Shown: positions 50,095 to 60,040, counted from the first letter of the stretch. The stretch is DNA of 64,000 nucleotides from Bacteroides sp. 519 (GCF_010500955.1 NZ_QVMJ01000004.1:43134-107133), one strand, 5' to 3'. Translations and numbers: made by a program. Notes: generated from the letters alone by a model not told the origin.

Positions 50095-51579
50095 ATGAAA
50101 CACATAGTCCTTTATAAATGTCTGTTAGCTTGGGGCACTTTTTTTTTCTTATCAGGCTTTGCCCACAGCTTGTATGCTAATGGCGACCCTACCACCCGTT
50201 TGTCTGCCGTTAGCCGTTCCGCAAATCCCGTGCCGCGTACCATTACAGATATACACGTTATAAAAGAAGAACTGCGCATAACACCAGGAATATATACCAG
50301 TGTTTCAGTGCGTTATTACCTATGGAATGCATCTGATAAAGATTACAAAGATATTGATTATTCTTTCCCGGTCGATTATCAGGGTACAGGTGAGGTTAAT
50401 TCGCCCTTGTACAGTGAACTCTATTCCGAAAGCCGGTATGAACTCGGTTGGCACGATGATTATATAAAGGAAGTAAATTTCCAGGCAAATGGCATTTCCC
50501 TGCCGTTTGAAATATCACCCGAAACCATTATCCGAAAGCCTGCCAAGCCACTAGTACAGGATGTACAAGAAATAGAAGAGTTTGGTGCGTGGACAGAAGA
50601 GGAAGAGGCGAAGGTTTATGCTTCCCATTGTGTAGGGCGTAAGTGGTATTATACACAATTCAGCATTCACGCCGGCGAAACAATGATTCTTGATGTGTGT
50701 TATTCTGTGCGTAATCAGGCTGTTATCGCTACCTACGAGTCTATTAGGAGGGATTGGTGGTGGTCGGCATTTAATTACGATCTATCGCCGGCGCAACATT
50801 GGGGAACTGGTGTAGTGCAAGAGTTGGACGTCGAGATAGATATATCAGGAGTGAAACTTTTACACGATGATCAGGATTATCATTATCAGGAGTTATACCC
50901 CAACGGCCCTTCCCCTGAAAAACTTACCCGTGAAGGTGATAAACTGGTATTACGTGCCCGCAATTTCGATTTCAGTAAAGCCCATCCACTGTATTTTAAG
51001 TTCCAGAATCCGTCTTTCCCACAACTGGACGACTGGTTGCCCTGTCGTATTGCCAACCACCGTTATACGGTAACAGTCTCTGCGGAGAATCCATCTTACC
51101 CTGCAAGTAACCTTACTGATATGGATTTGCAAACCACATGGGCCACTACGTGGAACCCAACAGAATTGCCATGTGTTACAATAAAGTTTAAGGAACCCGT
51201 AAAACTTGGAGCTGTATTGTTGCTGGGAGGATATCACAAAAACGAAAAGACATTCCGTGAAAATTGTCGTCCCGATGGCATAGAAGCTCTTGCAACAGTG
51301 CAGATTCCCGAATCTATAGATAATAAGGATTACTACTATCTGGTAAATATTCCGCAAGTCAGTGAATATACAGTGACTACTTTTGATAATCTTCCTGAGC
51401 AAGCCCTGTGCCTTCAACGAAACATTTTTAATAATTCACCAGTCAAAGAAATTACGATAACGATATCACAGATTATCCGTGGGAGCAAATATGATGATTT
51501 GTGCATTAGCGAAATTATTTTGCTGGATGATAATATTTATCTGTCCAACAGAATCGGGAACAAAAAGAAGTATGAATAA
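50095..51579 (+). CDS. Secreted protein with C-terminal discoidin-like domain
   Basis: A 494-residue protein of unknown function with a signal peptide (MKHIVLYKCLLAWGTFFFLSG, cleavage near LYANG). The N-terminal half (about 55-310) is beta-rich and resembles DUF4424-type envelope proteins (VSVRYYLWNASDKDYKDIDYS). The C-terminal part (about 320-485) looks like a F5/8 type C (discoidin) module (YPASNLTDMDLQTTWATTW, KEPVKLGAVLLLGGYHKNE), often used to bind sugars. No catalytic motif is recognised. It is flanked by two copies of one promoter block, so it may be inserted between the U32 gene and its original upstream sequence. Confidence 0.7.
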   Translation: MKHIVLYKCLLAWGTFFFLSGFAHSLYANGDPTTRLSAVSRSANPVPRTITDIHVIKEELRITPGIYTSVSVRYYLWNASDKDYKDIDYSFPVDYQGTGEVNSPLYSELYSESRYELGWHDDYIKEVNFQANGISLPFEISPETIIRKPAKPLVQDVQEIEEFGAWTEEEEAKVYASHCVGRKWYYTQFSIHAGETMILDVCYSVRNQAVIATYESIRRDWWWSAFNYDLSPAQHWGTGVVQELDVEIDISGVKLLHDDQDYHYQELYPNGPSPEKLTREGDKLVLRARNFDFSKAHPLYFKFQNPSFPQLDDWLPCRIANHRYTVTVSAENPSYPASNLTDMDLQTTWATTWNPTELPCVTIKFKEPVKLGAVLLLGGYHKNEKTFRENCRPDGIEALATVQIPESIDNKDYYYLVNIPQVSEYTVTTFDNLPEQALCLQRNIFNNSPVKEITITISQIIRGSKYDDLCISEIILLDDNIYLSNRIGNKKKYE

Positions 51580-51591
51580 TGCAGGTTAAGT

Positions 51592-51645
51592 CGCTTCGGA
51601 AACTTAAAAACTTAAACTACCTTTGTAAGTGAAAAATAGGAAATA
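51592..51645 (+). promoter_or_regulatory. Promoter block, copy 2
   Basis: Near-identical to 50042-50093 apart from one inserted A. The -7 box TACCTTTG lies at 51618-51625, 24 bp before the ATG of the U32 gene. Confidence 0.75.
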
Positions 51646-51649
51646 AGAT

Positions 51650-52921
51650 ATGACTGATAAAAAAGCAAACATAAACGATTTTGAGATAATGGCACCTGTT
51701 GGCTCGCGCGAATCCCTTGCGGCTGCCATACAAGGAGGGGCCGACTCTATTTACTTTGGTATCGAAAACCTGAATATGCGGGCACGCTCATCGAACAGCT
51801 TTACCATTAACGATTTAAAGGAAATAGCTCACATTTGCGACGAAAACGGTTTAAAAAGCTATCTTACCATTAACACCATTATATACGATAACGATATAGC
51901 TTTAATGCGCACCATTGTCGATGCTGCTAAAGAAGCAGGCATCTCGGCCATCATTGCAGCCGATGTTGCCGTTATGGTATATGCCCGCAGCATTGGTCAG
52001 GAAGTACATTTGTCTACCCAATTAAATATCTCGAATGTTGAAGCATTAAAGTTTTATGCACAATTTGCCGATGTAGTTGTACTGGCACGCGAGCTTAACC
52101 TGGAACAAGTAGCCGAAATATATAAGCAAATCAAAGAACAGAATATTTGCGGTCCCGGCGGCGGGCAGATTCGTATCGAGATGTTCTGTCACGGTGCTTT
52201 GTGCATGGCCGTTTCGGGTAAATGCTATCTCTCGTTGCACGAGATGGATAACTCTGCCAACCGGGGAGCCTGCATGCAAGTGTGTCGCCGCGGATATATT
52301 GTGAAAGATAAAGAAACAGATATCGAGCTGGAAATAGACAATCAGTATATAATGTCGCCCAAAGACCTGAAAACCATTCATTTTATGAATAAGATGATTG
52401 ATGCAGGAGTCAGGGTATTTAAGATTGAAGGCCGTGCCCGCGGACCAGAATATGTGCGGGTAGTTTCCGAATGTTACAAACAGGCTATACAATCTTATCT
52501 GGATGATACATTTACCGACGAAAAGATTACCGCCTGGAACGAACGCCTGAAAACAGTATTCAACCGTGGCTTCTGGAATGGCTATTACCTGGGGCAACGT
52601 TTGGGCGAATGGAGCAAAAATTATGGTTCGGAAGCTACCGAACGCAAGGTATATGTAGGTAAAGGAGTTAAGTACTTCAACAACCTGCAAGTAGCCGAAT
52701 TTCTGGTCGAAGCAGCCGAGTTATCGGTAGGCGATAAGATACTTATTACCGGCCCAACAACCGGAGCCGTATTTGCAACTATAGACGAGGCGCGGGTAGA
52801 GCTTAAACCTGTAGATACAGTGAAAAAAGGACAACGATTCTCGATGAAGATAGAAGATAAGATTCGTCCAAGCGACAAACTGTTTAAACTGGTTACGGTA
52901 GCCGAACAGAAAAAATTTTAG
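51650..52921 (+). CDS. Peptidase U32 family protein (TrhP/RlhA-like)
   Basis: A 423-residue protein of the U32 group. The N-terminal barrel has FEIMAPVGSRESLAAAIQGGADSIYFG. The signature cysteine motifs are MFCHGALCMAVSGKCYLS and NRGACMQVCRRGY, likely ligands for an iron-sulfur cluster or prephenate-dependent chemistry. Despite the name, close relatives hydroxylate RNA bases (TrhP on tRNA uridine-34, RlhA on 23S rRNA); I favour an RNA-modification role, but the exact target is not readable. It overlaps nothing and is 3 bp before the thioesterase gene, so the two are likely co-transcribed with dprA. Confidence 0.9.
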   Translation: MTDKKANINDFEIMAPVGSRESLAAAIQGGADSIYFGIENLNMRARSSNSFTINDLKEIAHICDENGLKSYLTINTIIYDNDIALMRTIVDAAKEAGISAIIAADVAVMVYARSIGQEVHLSTQLNISNVEALKFYAQFADVVVLARELNLEQVAEIYKQIKEQNICGPGGGQIRIEMFCHGALCMAVSGKCYLSLHEMDNSANRGACMQVCRRGYIVKDKETDIELEIDNQYIMSPKDLKTIHFMNKMIDAGVRVFKIEGRARGPEYVRVVSECYKQAIQSYLDDTFTDEKITAWNERLKTVFNRGFWNGYYLGQRLGEWSKNYGSEATERKVYVGKGVKYFNNLQVAEFLVEAAELSVGDKILITGPTTGAVFATIDEARVELKPVDTVKKGQRFSMKIEDKIRPSDKLFKLVTVAEQKKF

Positions 52922-52924
52922 ATT

Positions 52925-53329
52925 ATGAAATACATATACGAACTCACTTTAAAGGTACGCGATTACGAGTGCGATTTGCAAGGTATTGTAAACAACGCCA
53001 ACTATCAACACTATCTGGAACATACCCGCCACGAGTTTCTGTCATCCATAGGTGTTAGTTTTGCCGAGCTGCATAAGCAAGGGGTAGATCCTGTTGTTGC
53101 CCGTATAAATATGGCTTTCAAGGTTTCGCTTACCAGTGGCGACGAATTTGTATCAAAGTTATACATAAAAAAGGAAGGCATTAAATATGTGTTTTACCAG
53201 GATATCTTCCGGAAAAGCGATAATCAGAAAGCTGTTAAAGCCACTGTTGAAACCGTATGTGTAGTGAATGGCAGATTAAGTAACAGCGAATTATTTGATA
53301 GCATATTTGCCCCCTACCTGGCCGAATGA
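52925..53329 (+). CDS. 4HBT-family acyl-CoA thioesterase
   Basis: A 134-residue single hotdog-fold protein of the YbgC/FadM type. The catalytic Asp17 is in DYECDLQGIVNNANY, followed by the family pattern YLEHTRHEFL. It hydrolyses acyl-CoA or acyl-ACP esters; chain-length preference is unknown. It overlaps dprA by 4 bp (ATGA), so translation is coupled. Confidence 0.92.
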   Translation: MKYIYELTLKVRDYECDLQGIVNNANYQHYLEHTRHEFLSSIGVSFAELHKQGVDPVVARINMAFKVSLTSGDEFVSKLYIKKEGIKYVFYQDIFRKSDNQKAVKATVETVCVVNGRLSNSELFDSIFAPYLAE

Positions 53330-54438
53330 GTATAGAAGAAAATATTTATGCAATAGCGTTAACCCAAGTACCCGGCATTGGACATGTATGGGCCAGGAAT
53401 TTAATTAATGCAGTTGGAAGTGCTACCAAGGTATTTGAATCGGGGAAGCACTTGCGCGAGTTAATGCCGGGTATAACACCACGAATTATCGAGGCACTCA
53501 ACTGTTCGCAAGCCATTGATAGAGCCAAACAGGAATATGAGTTTATTGAGAAGAACAAAATTACCTGCCTCCCTATTACCTGCGATAACTATCCAGAACG
53601 CCTTTGTGAGTGTAGCGATGCCCCGATTGTTCTCTTTTTCAAAGGAAATACAAACCTGAACGCCAGCAAAATTGTAAGCATAGTAGGCACACGCAACATC
53701 AGCGAATATGGAAAACAAATGTGTTCCGAACTAATTGCCGGGCTTCAAAAGCAATGTCCGGATGCTTTAATTGTAAGCGGCTTAGCGTATGGAGTAGATA
53801 TTTGCATTCATCGTGCTTCGATCGAAAACAACCTTGCCACAGTAGCCGTGTTAGCTCATGGCTTAGATAGAATTTACCCCTCATCGCATCGTAAAACAGC
53901 GGTAGATATGTTATCAAACGGTGGACTGCTCACCGAATACATAACCCAAACCAATCCCGACAGATTTAACTTTGTTGGTCGCAACCGCATTGTTGCCGGC
54001 ATCAGCGATGCTACCATTGTTGTTGAGTCGGCCGCCAAAGGTGGTTCTTTAATTACTGCGGATATAGCAGGAAGCTACAACCGCGATTGCTTTGCCTTCC
54101 CCGGAAGGGCTACCGACGATTCGTCGCGTGGCTGCAACCAGTTAATAAGAGACAATAAAGCTGGGCTGATTCAATCGCCCGACGATTTTATAAAGATGAT
54201 GGGATGGGGCAAAACTAAAGCACAAAAGCCGGCTCCGGTTCAACGTTCTTTCTTTCCGGATTTATCGGACGATGAACAACTTGTTGTTAATGTGTTAGAG
54301 AAGGAAGGAAAGGTGCAGATTAACAGTTTAGTGGTAACAACCAACATCCCTGTGTATAAAATGAACTCACTGCTGTTTGAATTGGAAATGAAAGGGGTAA
54401 TCAGGGTACTTGCGGGAGGGGTTTATCAGTTGGTATAA
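53326..54438 (+). CDS. dprA: DNA-processing protein DprA
   Basis: A 370-residue Rossmann-like protein that loads RecA on incoming single-stranded DNA during natural transformation. The order is an N-terminal helix-hairpin-helix (ALTQVPGIGHVWARNLI), the DprA fold (VSIVGTRNISEYGK, VSGLAYGVDICIHRAS, GGSLITADIAGSY, GCNQLIRDNKAG) and a C-terminal winged helix (ELEMKGVIRVLAGGVYQLV). dprA is common in Bacteroidales even where competence is unknown. It is coupled to the thioesterase gene by a 4-bp overlap. Confidence 0.96.
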   Translation: MSIEENIYAIALTQVPGIGHVWARNLINAVGSATKVFESGKHLRELMPGITPRIIEALNCSQAIDRAKQEYEFIEKNKITCLPITCDNYPERLCECSDAPIVLFFKGNTNLNASKIVSIVGTRNISEYGKQMCSELIAGLQKQCPDALIVSGLAYGVDICIHRASIENNLATVAVLAHGLDRIYPSSHRKTAVDMLSNGGLLTEYITQTNPDRFNFVGRNRIVAGISDATIVVESAAKGGSLITADIAGSYNRDCFAFPGRATDDSSRGCNQLIRDNKAGLIQSPDDFIKMMGWGKTKAQKPAPVQRSFFPDLSDDEQLVVNVLEKEGKVQINSLVVTTNIPVYKMNSLLFELEMKGVIRVLAGGVYQLV

Positions 54439-54447
54439 AACTAAAAA

Positions 54448-54474
54448 AGCCCCGGTAATTAGATTATCAGGGCT
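54448..54474. terminator. Hairpin terminator between dprA and tRNA-Arg
   Basis: AGCCCCGGTAAT (54448-54459) pairs imperfectly with ATTATCAGGGCT (54463-54474). On the minus strand it is followed by TTTTTTAG, so it can end tRNA-Arg transcripts as well as dprA. Confidence 0.75.
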
Positions 54475-54482
54475 CTGCAAAG

Positions 54483-54554
54483 TAGCCTCGAGGGGAATCG
54501 AACCCCTATCTAAAGTTTAGGAAACTTCTATTCTATCCGTTGAACTACAAGGCC
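54483..54554 (-). tRNA. tRNA-Arg (anticodon CCT)
   Basis: Read on the minus strand, acceptor GGCCTTG pairs with CGAGGCT (two G-T pairs). The anticodon arm GAAGT-TTCCTAA-ACTTT gives anticodon CCT (arginine, AGG), and the T-arm is AGGGG-TTCGATT-CCCCT. It is 72 nt with discriminator A. Confidence 0.95.
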
Positions 54555-54631
54555 ATAAATGCGGCACAAAGATAAAATTATTATATTGATTAAGCAAATA
54601 CATCCGGGCGGATTCTAACTAATAAAAATAT

Positions 54632-54666
54632 AAAGCCCGCCTTAACATCACGCTAAAACGGGCTTT
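54632..54666 (-). terminator. Terminator of the minus-strand SusCD operon
   Basis: AAAGCCCG (54632-54639) pairs with CGGGCTTT (54659-54666), with a 19-nt loop. On the minus strand ATATTTTTATT follows. It lies 46 bp after the SusD stop. Confidence 0.7.
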
Positions 54667-54711
54667 GAAACACAACTACTTCCTAGGTTTAACTATGTAT
54701 GGTATAACGCA

Positions 54712-56379
54712 TTACTTAACCGAAGTACAATAGTTCTTACTCTTATCCCACCATATAGGAGTATTTGATTGATCGGGTCCTCCTAATAATTTAACCCCTT
54801 TATCATACTCAACTTTATTAATTTGATTTTCCTGTTCGGGATACTGTACCCTACGGATAAAGTTGCTTGGGTCTTTAATATCTTTATTGGTAGCAACATA
54901 TTGTGCTTCATAACGATATGCCCCAACATCAAAGCGTGGAAGGTTTAAACGACGCTTATCGTTCCACGATTCAAACGATACATCCGGAAAAGCAGCAATG
55001 TACTTTTGGGTAATAATTTTCTCTAAGCGGGTATTGCCTGTAGCTGCTCCAAACTCTTCGAAATCATCGTAATTAGCACTTGTACCGGCAAGGTTCTTTT
55101 CATTCGACTTTAAATAATCATCAGCTGCAATTGCAGATTGTCCCCATGTTGCAAACGAAGCCTGAACTCCTTTTTCGTATTCGGCTTTAGCATCGCCAGT
55201 AACAAATCCACGCTCAATAGCCTCGGCCTTCAGGAAACAAACTTCTTCGAACAACATTACATCGTATGGGCGGCTTTTGTAAGGAGTTCCGTTGTTGTAA
55301 AGGAATCCCATTTCGGCACAACTTTTAGCCACAGTAGCATTGTATTCGGCTGTAGGTAAACCATAGGTAACACCTTTCCAGTCGCCAGTATCAAAAGCGG
55401 GATCGAACATGGCTGTTGCACGAAGGTCTACTTTTTCCGGATGTATGTTAGACAAAGGTGTCTTTTTTGCATTTCTTTTGTTGAAGATGTCTTTAGGGAA
55501 ATCGGCACCACCAATGTTAGTAACCAGTTTCTCGAAAGTCTGCGTCATATTGATTGCACCACCCCATGTAATCTGGAACATGGTATAGTTATAATCTTGT
55601 CCCCAATCGCCATTAGCCTTCGGAGGCAAATAAGCGTTGCCGCTACGGTCTGCCATTACACCCGATTCTATTGCCTTTTTGGCTTCGGTTTTACATCTCT
55701 CTACATCTACTTCGGATAAACGAAGGGCATAACGCAAACGAAGCGAGTTTGCAAATGCACGCCATTTGGCTACACTGTTGCCATAAAGCAAATCGGAGTT
55801 ACTGCTGATGAAAATAGGATTGGTGCTTTCCTGTCCTAGCATATTAACAGCCTCTTCCAGCTCGCGGAAAAACTCGTTGTAATTATCCTCAACCGACATG
55901 TATGGAGGATTGTCTTCGACCACTGTATATTGTGCAAATGGAATAGGACCGAAATAGTCAACTCCGCTGGCTTGTGTAAACACACGCCATATCTTAGCTA
56001 CTGCAATGGTGTGTCTGTAATCTTCGATCTCGGGAAGAAGATTGCGAATAACAATATTCAACGAAGATACGTTGGACTGTACACGACGATACATCCGTCG
56101 GTTCCAGTCTTCGTTCATTACATAGTTCTTTGTGCTGAAGTTACCACCATCGGCTATTTGTGCAAAATAGTCAAGCATCAGCGATTTAATACGTTGTTCG
56201 TCATCGCCTTCCATTGGGATACCTGCACGGAGGGTAGAAGCCAAACGCGGATCGTTGAGGTTATAATTTACCGTATCATCCGGTTCATTAGGGTTGTTAT
56301 TGAGATTTGTAATGTCATCGCATCCTGCCATCGCGAACACAAACGAAAAACAAGCGACATATAATTTAATATTTTTCAT
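54712..56379 (-). CDS. SusD/RagB-like outer-membrane lipoprotein (SusD_2 type)
   Basis: A 555-residue lipoprotein, signal ending AMAGC followed by DDITNLNNNPNEP, typical of the second SusD subfamily with surface-type acidic residues. The helical core (SLMLDYFAQIADGGNFST, IAVAKIWRVFTQASGVDYFG) and the C-terminal ITQKYIAAFPDVSFESWNDKRR region are intact. It lies 34 bp after its SusC. No glycoside hydrolase or other degradative gene is linked, so the ligand is unknown and may be a small oligosaccharide or peptide. Confidence 0.93.
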   Translation of the reverse strand: MKNIKLYVACFSFVFAMAGCDDITNLNNNPNEPDDTVNYNLNDPRLASTLRAGIPMEGDDEQRIKSLMLDYFAQIADGGNFSTKNYVMNEDWNRRMYRRVQSNVSSLNIVIRNLLPEIEDYRHTIAVAKIWRVFTQASGVDYFGPIPFAQYTVVEDNPPYMSVEDNYNEFFRELEEAVNMLGQESTNPIFISSNSDLLYGNSVAKWRAFANSLRLRYALRLSEVDVERCKTEAKKAIESGVMADRSGNAYLPPKANGDWGQDYNYTMFQITWGGAINMTQTFEKLVTNIGGADFPKDIFNKRNAKKTPLSNIHPEKVDLRATAMFDPAFDTGDWKGVTYGLPTAEYNATVAKSCAEMGFLYNNGTPYKSRPYDVMLFEEVCFLKAEAIERGFVTGDAKAEYEKGVQASFATWGQSAIAADDYLKSNEKNLAGTSANYDDFEEFGAATGNTRLEKIITQKYIAAFPDVSFESWNDKRRLNLPRFDVGAYRYEAQYVATNKDIKDPSNFIRRVQYPEQENQINKVEYDKGVKLLGGPDQSNTPIWWDKSKNYCTSVK

Positions 56380-56413
56380 ATCTTACTTTCTTTTTATTTA
56401 TAACAAAACTACA

Positions 56414-59400
56414 TTAGAATGCTACGTTTACATTGAAACCAATGCTTCTCATTGTAGGCATTGAAGCAAATTCAACTCCCTGCACCGAGCTTGCATTACT
56501 AAATCCAGCATCAGGATCGAATCCTTTTGTTTTATGATAAATCATGAAAAGATTACGGGCAACAAAACTAGCCTTCACGCTCGAGAAAGGAGTTTTCGAC
56601 AATAATGTGCGTGGAAGCGTATAGCCAAAGCTAATTTCGCGAAGACGTGCGTTGGTTGCATCGTACACAAATGCTTCGGTAATACCGGCAATACCTTTCC
56701 AGTACTCTTCACCTCTGATTTGTACAGTGTTGGCTTCGCCCTTTTGGTTTACACCTTCTACAACCATACCATCGCGACCGTCGAGGGTCATTGCCAGGTT
56801 ACCCCAACGGGTACCTTGTTGAATAGAACCCATGAATATGTTTCCACCAAAGTTCCAATCGATCAAGAAACCAAATGTGAAGTTTTTGTACGAGAAGTCG
56901 TTAGACCATCCCAACATCCATTTAGGCTGATTGTTTCCTAGTTTTACCCGTTCGGCTGTTGCAATAGGAATTCCGTTTGCACCAATAACCATCTGACCTT
57001 TTTCGTTGCGTAAGAAAGCTGTACCATACATATCACCGTACGATCCGCCAACTTCGGCAACTATATCCATAAATCCAACTCCTGCACCATCGCTCAGAAT
57101 CTGACGTTCTGTACCTTCGGTAAGTTTAATAATCTTGTTTTTATTGGTAGACCAGTTTACCAATGTATTCCATGTAAAACCACTTTTTGTTTTTATCGGG
57201 GTTGCATTCAAAGCAATTTCCCAACCTTCGTTCTGAATGTTACCTGCGTTAATCATTCTGTAGCTATAGCCTGTAGCAGCTGGTACCGAAATCTTAAGAA
57301 TCTGGTTCTTAGCATTTTTCTTGTAGTAAGAAACATCCAAACCAACGCGGTTGTCGAATCCTCTCAGTTCCAGACCTAACTCCCACGATTCAATTGTTTC
57401 GTTTTTCAGATTAGGATTAGCAATCCAGTTTTTGTTGCTAACACCAAACATACCTCCACGAATATCGTAATCGAGTGTGTAGTAATCGCGTAGCATATAT
57501 GGATCGGTATCGTTACCTACCTGTGCCCACGATGCACGAAGTTTACCAAATGTTAAAGGACCAGCTGTTTTGCCCATGTTGTTAAGCAACTGAGTGAAAA
57601 CAAAGCTACCACCTACCGATGGGTAGAAATACGAATTGTTTTCTTTGGGTAGTGTAGACGACCAGTCGTTACGGCCAGTTAAATCAAGGTACAAATAACT
57701 ATCCCACGATAGTGAAGCCGTTGCATACAACGAATTGATTTGTTTGCGGCTGCGTGTAAAATCACCTCTGTGTGTTCTACCGTTGTTTATTGAATAGAAA
57801 TCAGGAATTTCTAACTCGCCCGAGAAATCATTGTTCAAAGAAGTTGAACGATACATTATATTACCACCGGCTGTTCCAACAACGCTAAACTTGTTCCAGT
57901 TACCTTGTGCAGTAAACAAGAAGTCGGAGTTTAATTCTTTAAAACGTTCGGTTTGTACACGGTAGCTACCTCTTGTTTCCCAGTATGGGTTACCGGTTGC
58001 ACGGGTCCAGTCGTAAAGGAATGTATAGTTATCCATACCCGAACGAAGTTTCAGGTTTAACCATTCGGTAAACTTGATGTCGAATGATGCAAAACCAATA
58101 TAGCGGTCGCGCTTATCCGAGTTACCATTACGCTCGGTAGACCAGTATGGGTTGTTTGGAGCCGTGTTATGGTCTTTTTTCCACGATGCCGGTTTGCCAT
58201 CGGCACGTTTCCAGTTATTATCGCGGTAAGGTGCCCAGTCCGAGTAACCAACACTACGTGGCATGGTTAGATAATCATAGAAAAGGTTATTAGGGTCTGC
58301 AGCAATAGCAATACGGTTTTTAGATTGCTGATTGATGTAATTGATCTTGAAGTCTGCCGAAAGCCAACTAGCCAGTTTCATAGTTGAGCGCAAGTTGATA
58401 GAAGTTCTTTCGATACCGCTGTTAGGCACAACTGCTTTATTGTCCATACGGGTAACGGCAGCACGAATAGTCATATCGTCGGTTGCTTTGGTAAGCTCCA
58501 TGCTGTTTGTCCAGGTTGTACCTGTGCGCAAGAAGTCTTTATACAAGTCGTTATCGCGAGCCGAATATGCATATTTACCCAATGCCATATCTTGTGTTGA
58601 TCCGTCCATCTTTGGTCCCCAGCTACCAACAACGTTATTGTTGAACTTATGTACCAATGGCGAATTCTTATCATCTGGATTCGACAGTTCCCATCCTCCT
58701 TGTCCATATACATTCTGGAAGTCGGGGGTCATCATCGGATTTTCGAAAGTAATGTTGCTGTTAACCGAAATACCTAAGCCTTTTCTGCCTGCACCGGTTT
58801 TTGTAGTAATCATCACAACACCATTACCTGCACGGCTACCGTAAAGTGCTGCCGCAGCAGGACCTTTCAATACCGACATGCTTTCAATATCATCGGGAGA
58901 GATATCGGAGATACCCGAACCTTTATCAATAGCACCATTTCCCCAATACTCGTCGGTGTCACTGCTAAAGTTATCAATGGGCACACCATCTACCACCACC
59001 AAAGGTTGGTTATTACCAGCAATAGAGTTGTTACCACGAATAAGGATACGGGTTGAACCGCCTACCCCTGTACTGCTTTGGTTAATTTGTACACCAGCAA
59101 TTCTACCTGCCAAAGAGTTGGCAATATTGGCATCGCGTGTTTCGGTTAGTTGGTCGCCTTTTACTTCTTGCATGGCGTATCCCAGTGCTTTTCTTTCGCG
59201 CTTGATACCCAGAGCGGTTACAACAACCTCGTCAATAATCTGCGAATCTTCGGTTAGTGCAACAGTAAAAGGACTTTGTCCGCTATAAGTAACTTCTTTG
59301 GCAGTATAGCCAATGTAGCTTACCTGAATAATATCGCCATTGTTAACGCCATCGATGGTAAACTCGCCATTAACATTTGTAATTGTACCATTGGAGGTTC

Positions 59401-59593
59401 CTTTTACAACAACATTGGCACCAATAATTTCTATACCATCGTTATCGGTTACTGTACCCTTTATGGTTACACCATTTTGAGCATAAACTTGGAGGGGAGC
59501 TAATAAAAGAAGAAAAAGAACAGTAAGCAGCGTTTGCTTCAAAGTAAAACTTCCTGGACTAGAGTTAGCCCTGTTAAAAGAAATTTTTCTCAT
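56414..59593 (-). CDS. SusC-family TonB-dependent transporter
   Basis: A 1059-residue outer-membrane importer. It has a signal sequence (LKQTLLTVLFLLLLAPLQVY, cleavage near VYAQ), preceded by an extended N-terminus (MRKISFNRANSSPGSF), a carboxypeptidase-like domain (IKGTVTDNDGIEIIGAN), TonB-box region EVVVTALGIKRER, plug (IANSLAGRIAGVQIN, QPLVVVDGVPI) and a barrel ending GFNVNVAF. There is no STN domain and no anti-sigma gene. The adjacent response regulator gene lies 447 bp upstream in the same direction, so regulation by that two-component pair is possible but not shown. Confidence 0.95.
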   Translation of the reverse strand: MRKISFNRANSSPGSFTLKQTLLTVLFLLLLAPLQVYAQNGVTIKGTVTDNDGIEIIGANVVVKGTSNGTITNVNGEFTIDGVNNGDIIQVSYIGYTAKEVTYSGQSPFTVALTEDSQIIDEVVVTALGIKRERKALGYAMQEVKGDQLTETRDANIANSLAGRIAGVQINQSSTGVGGSTRILIRGNNSIAGNNQPLVVVDGVPIDNFSSDTDEYWGNGAIDKGSGISDISPDDIESMSVLKGPAAAALYGSRAGNGVVMITTKTGAGRKGLGISVNSNITFENPMMTPDFQNVYGQGGWELSNPDDKNSPLVHKFNNNVVGSWGPKMDGSTQDMALGKYAYSARDNDLYKDFLRTGTTWTNSMELTKATDDMTIRAAVTRMDNKAVVPNSGIERTSINLRSTMKLASWLSADFKINYINQQSKNRIAIAADPNNLFYDYLTMPRSVGYSDWAPYRDNNWKRADGKPASWKKDHNTAPNNPYWSTERNGNSDKRDRYIGFASFDIKFTEWLNLKLRSGMDNYTFLYDWTRATGNPYWETRGSYRVQTERFKELNSDFLFTAQGNWNKFSVVGTAGGNIMYRSTSLNNDFSGELEIPDFYSINNGRTHRGDFTRSRKQINSLYATASLSWDSYLYLDLTGRNDWSSTLPKENNSYFYPSVGGSFVFTQLLNNMGKTAGPLTFGKLRASWAQVGNDTDPYMLRDYYTLDYDIRGGMFGVSNKNWIANPNLKNETIESWELGLELRGFDNRVGLDVSYYKKNAKNQILKISVPAATGYSYRMINAGNIQNEGWEIALNATPIKTKSGFTWNTLVNWSTNKNKIIKLTEGTERQILSDGAGVGFMDIVAEVGGSYGDMYGTAFLRNEKGQMVIGANGIPIATAERVKLGNNQPKWMLGWSNDFSYKNFTFGFLIDWNFGGNIFMGSIQQGTRWGNLAMTLDGRDGMVVEGVNQKGEANTVQIRGEEYWKGIAGITEAFVYDATNARLREISFGYTLPRTLLSKTPFSSVKASFVARNLFMIYHKTKGFDPDAGFSNASSVQGVEFASMPTMRSIGFNVNVAF

Positions 59594-59843
59594 GTTTCTG
59601 TAGAGTGTTAAGTTAATAAATTATTAAATAAGTTGTGATCGTTTCGAACCGGCAAGCTTGGGGGAAGTTGCGATTCCTTGATTAGTAAGGTTGCTATTTT
59701 ACCATATATTGTAATTTAAGGGTTAGTACTAAATTAAAGGTTTGCAGAGAGAGGCTGTTTTGCCCCCTTCTGCATATATAACAGGTGAGATTGAAAGAAC
59801 CCTAAAAGAAAATGCAACTTTTTTTTGGAAAAGAGAATTTTTG
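59594..59843 (-). other. Upstream region of the minus-strand susC
   Basis: About 250 bp of AT-rich sequence with no gene. I found no full TAnnTTTG match; the nearest is TAATTTAG (59736-59729), one mismatch. The rest of the spacer to the response regulator is a palindromic element. Confidence 0.4.
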
Positions 59844-59992
59844 AACACAGAGGCACAGAGAAACAGAGTTCTTTTCTTTGTGCTGAACACTGAGTTTGAG
59901 CTAAAAGTGGGTCTTTTTTAACCGTACGACAAAAGCGAAGCCTCCGTGTTCAGCACAAGGAAAAGCTCAGTGTTTCTGTGTCTCTGTGTTTA
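59844..59992. repeat. 149-bp palindromic element upstream of susC
   Basis: The 47-bp arms at 59844-59890 and 59946-59992 are imperfect inverted copies (ends AACACAGAGGCACAGAG and CTCTGTGTT), around a centre of about 55 bp with no obvious coding use. A short word of this type (ACAGACACAGAGG) also appears near 8974. It is probably a dispersed element. Confidence 0.75.
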
Positions 59993-60040
59993 AATGATTT
60001 AATGAACAATACAGGATTAATCCGCGTTTCAAAATAAAAG

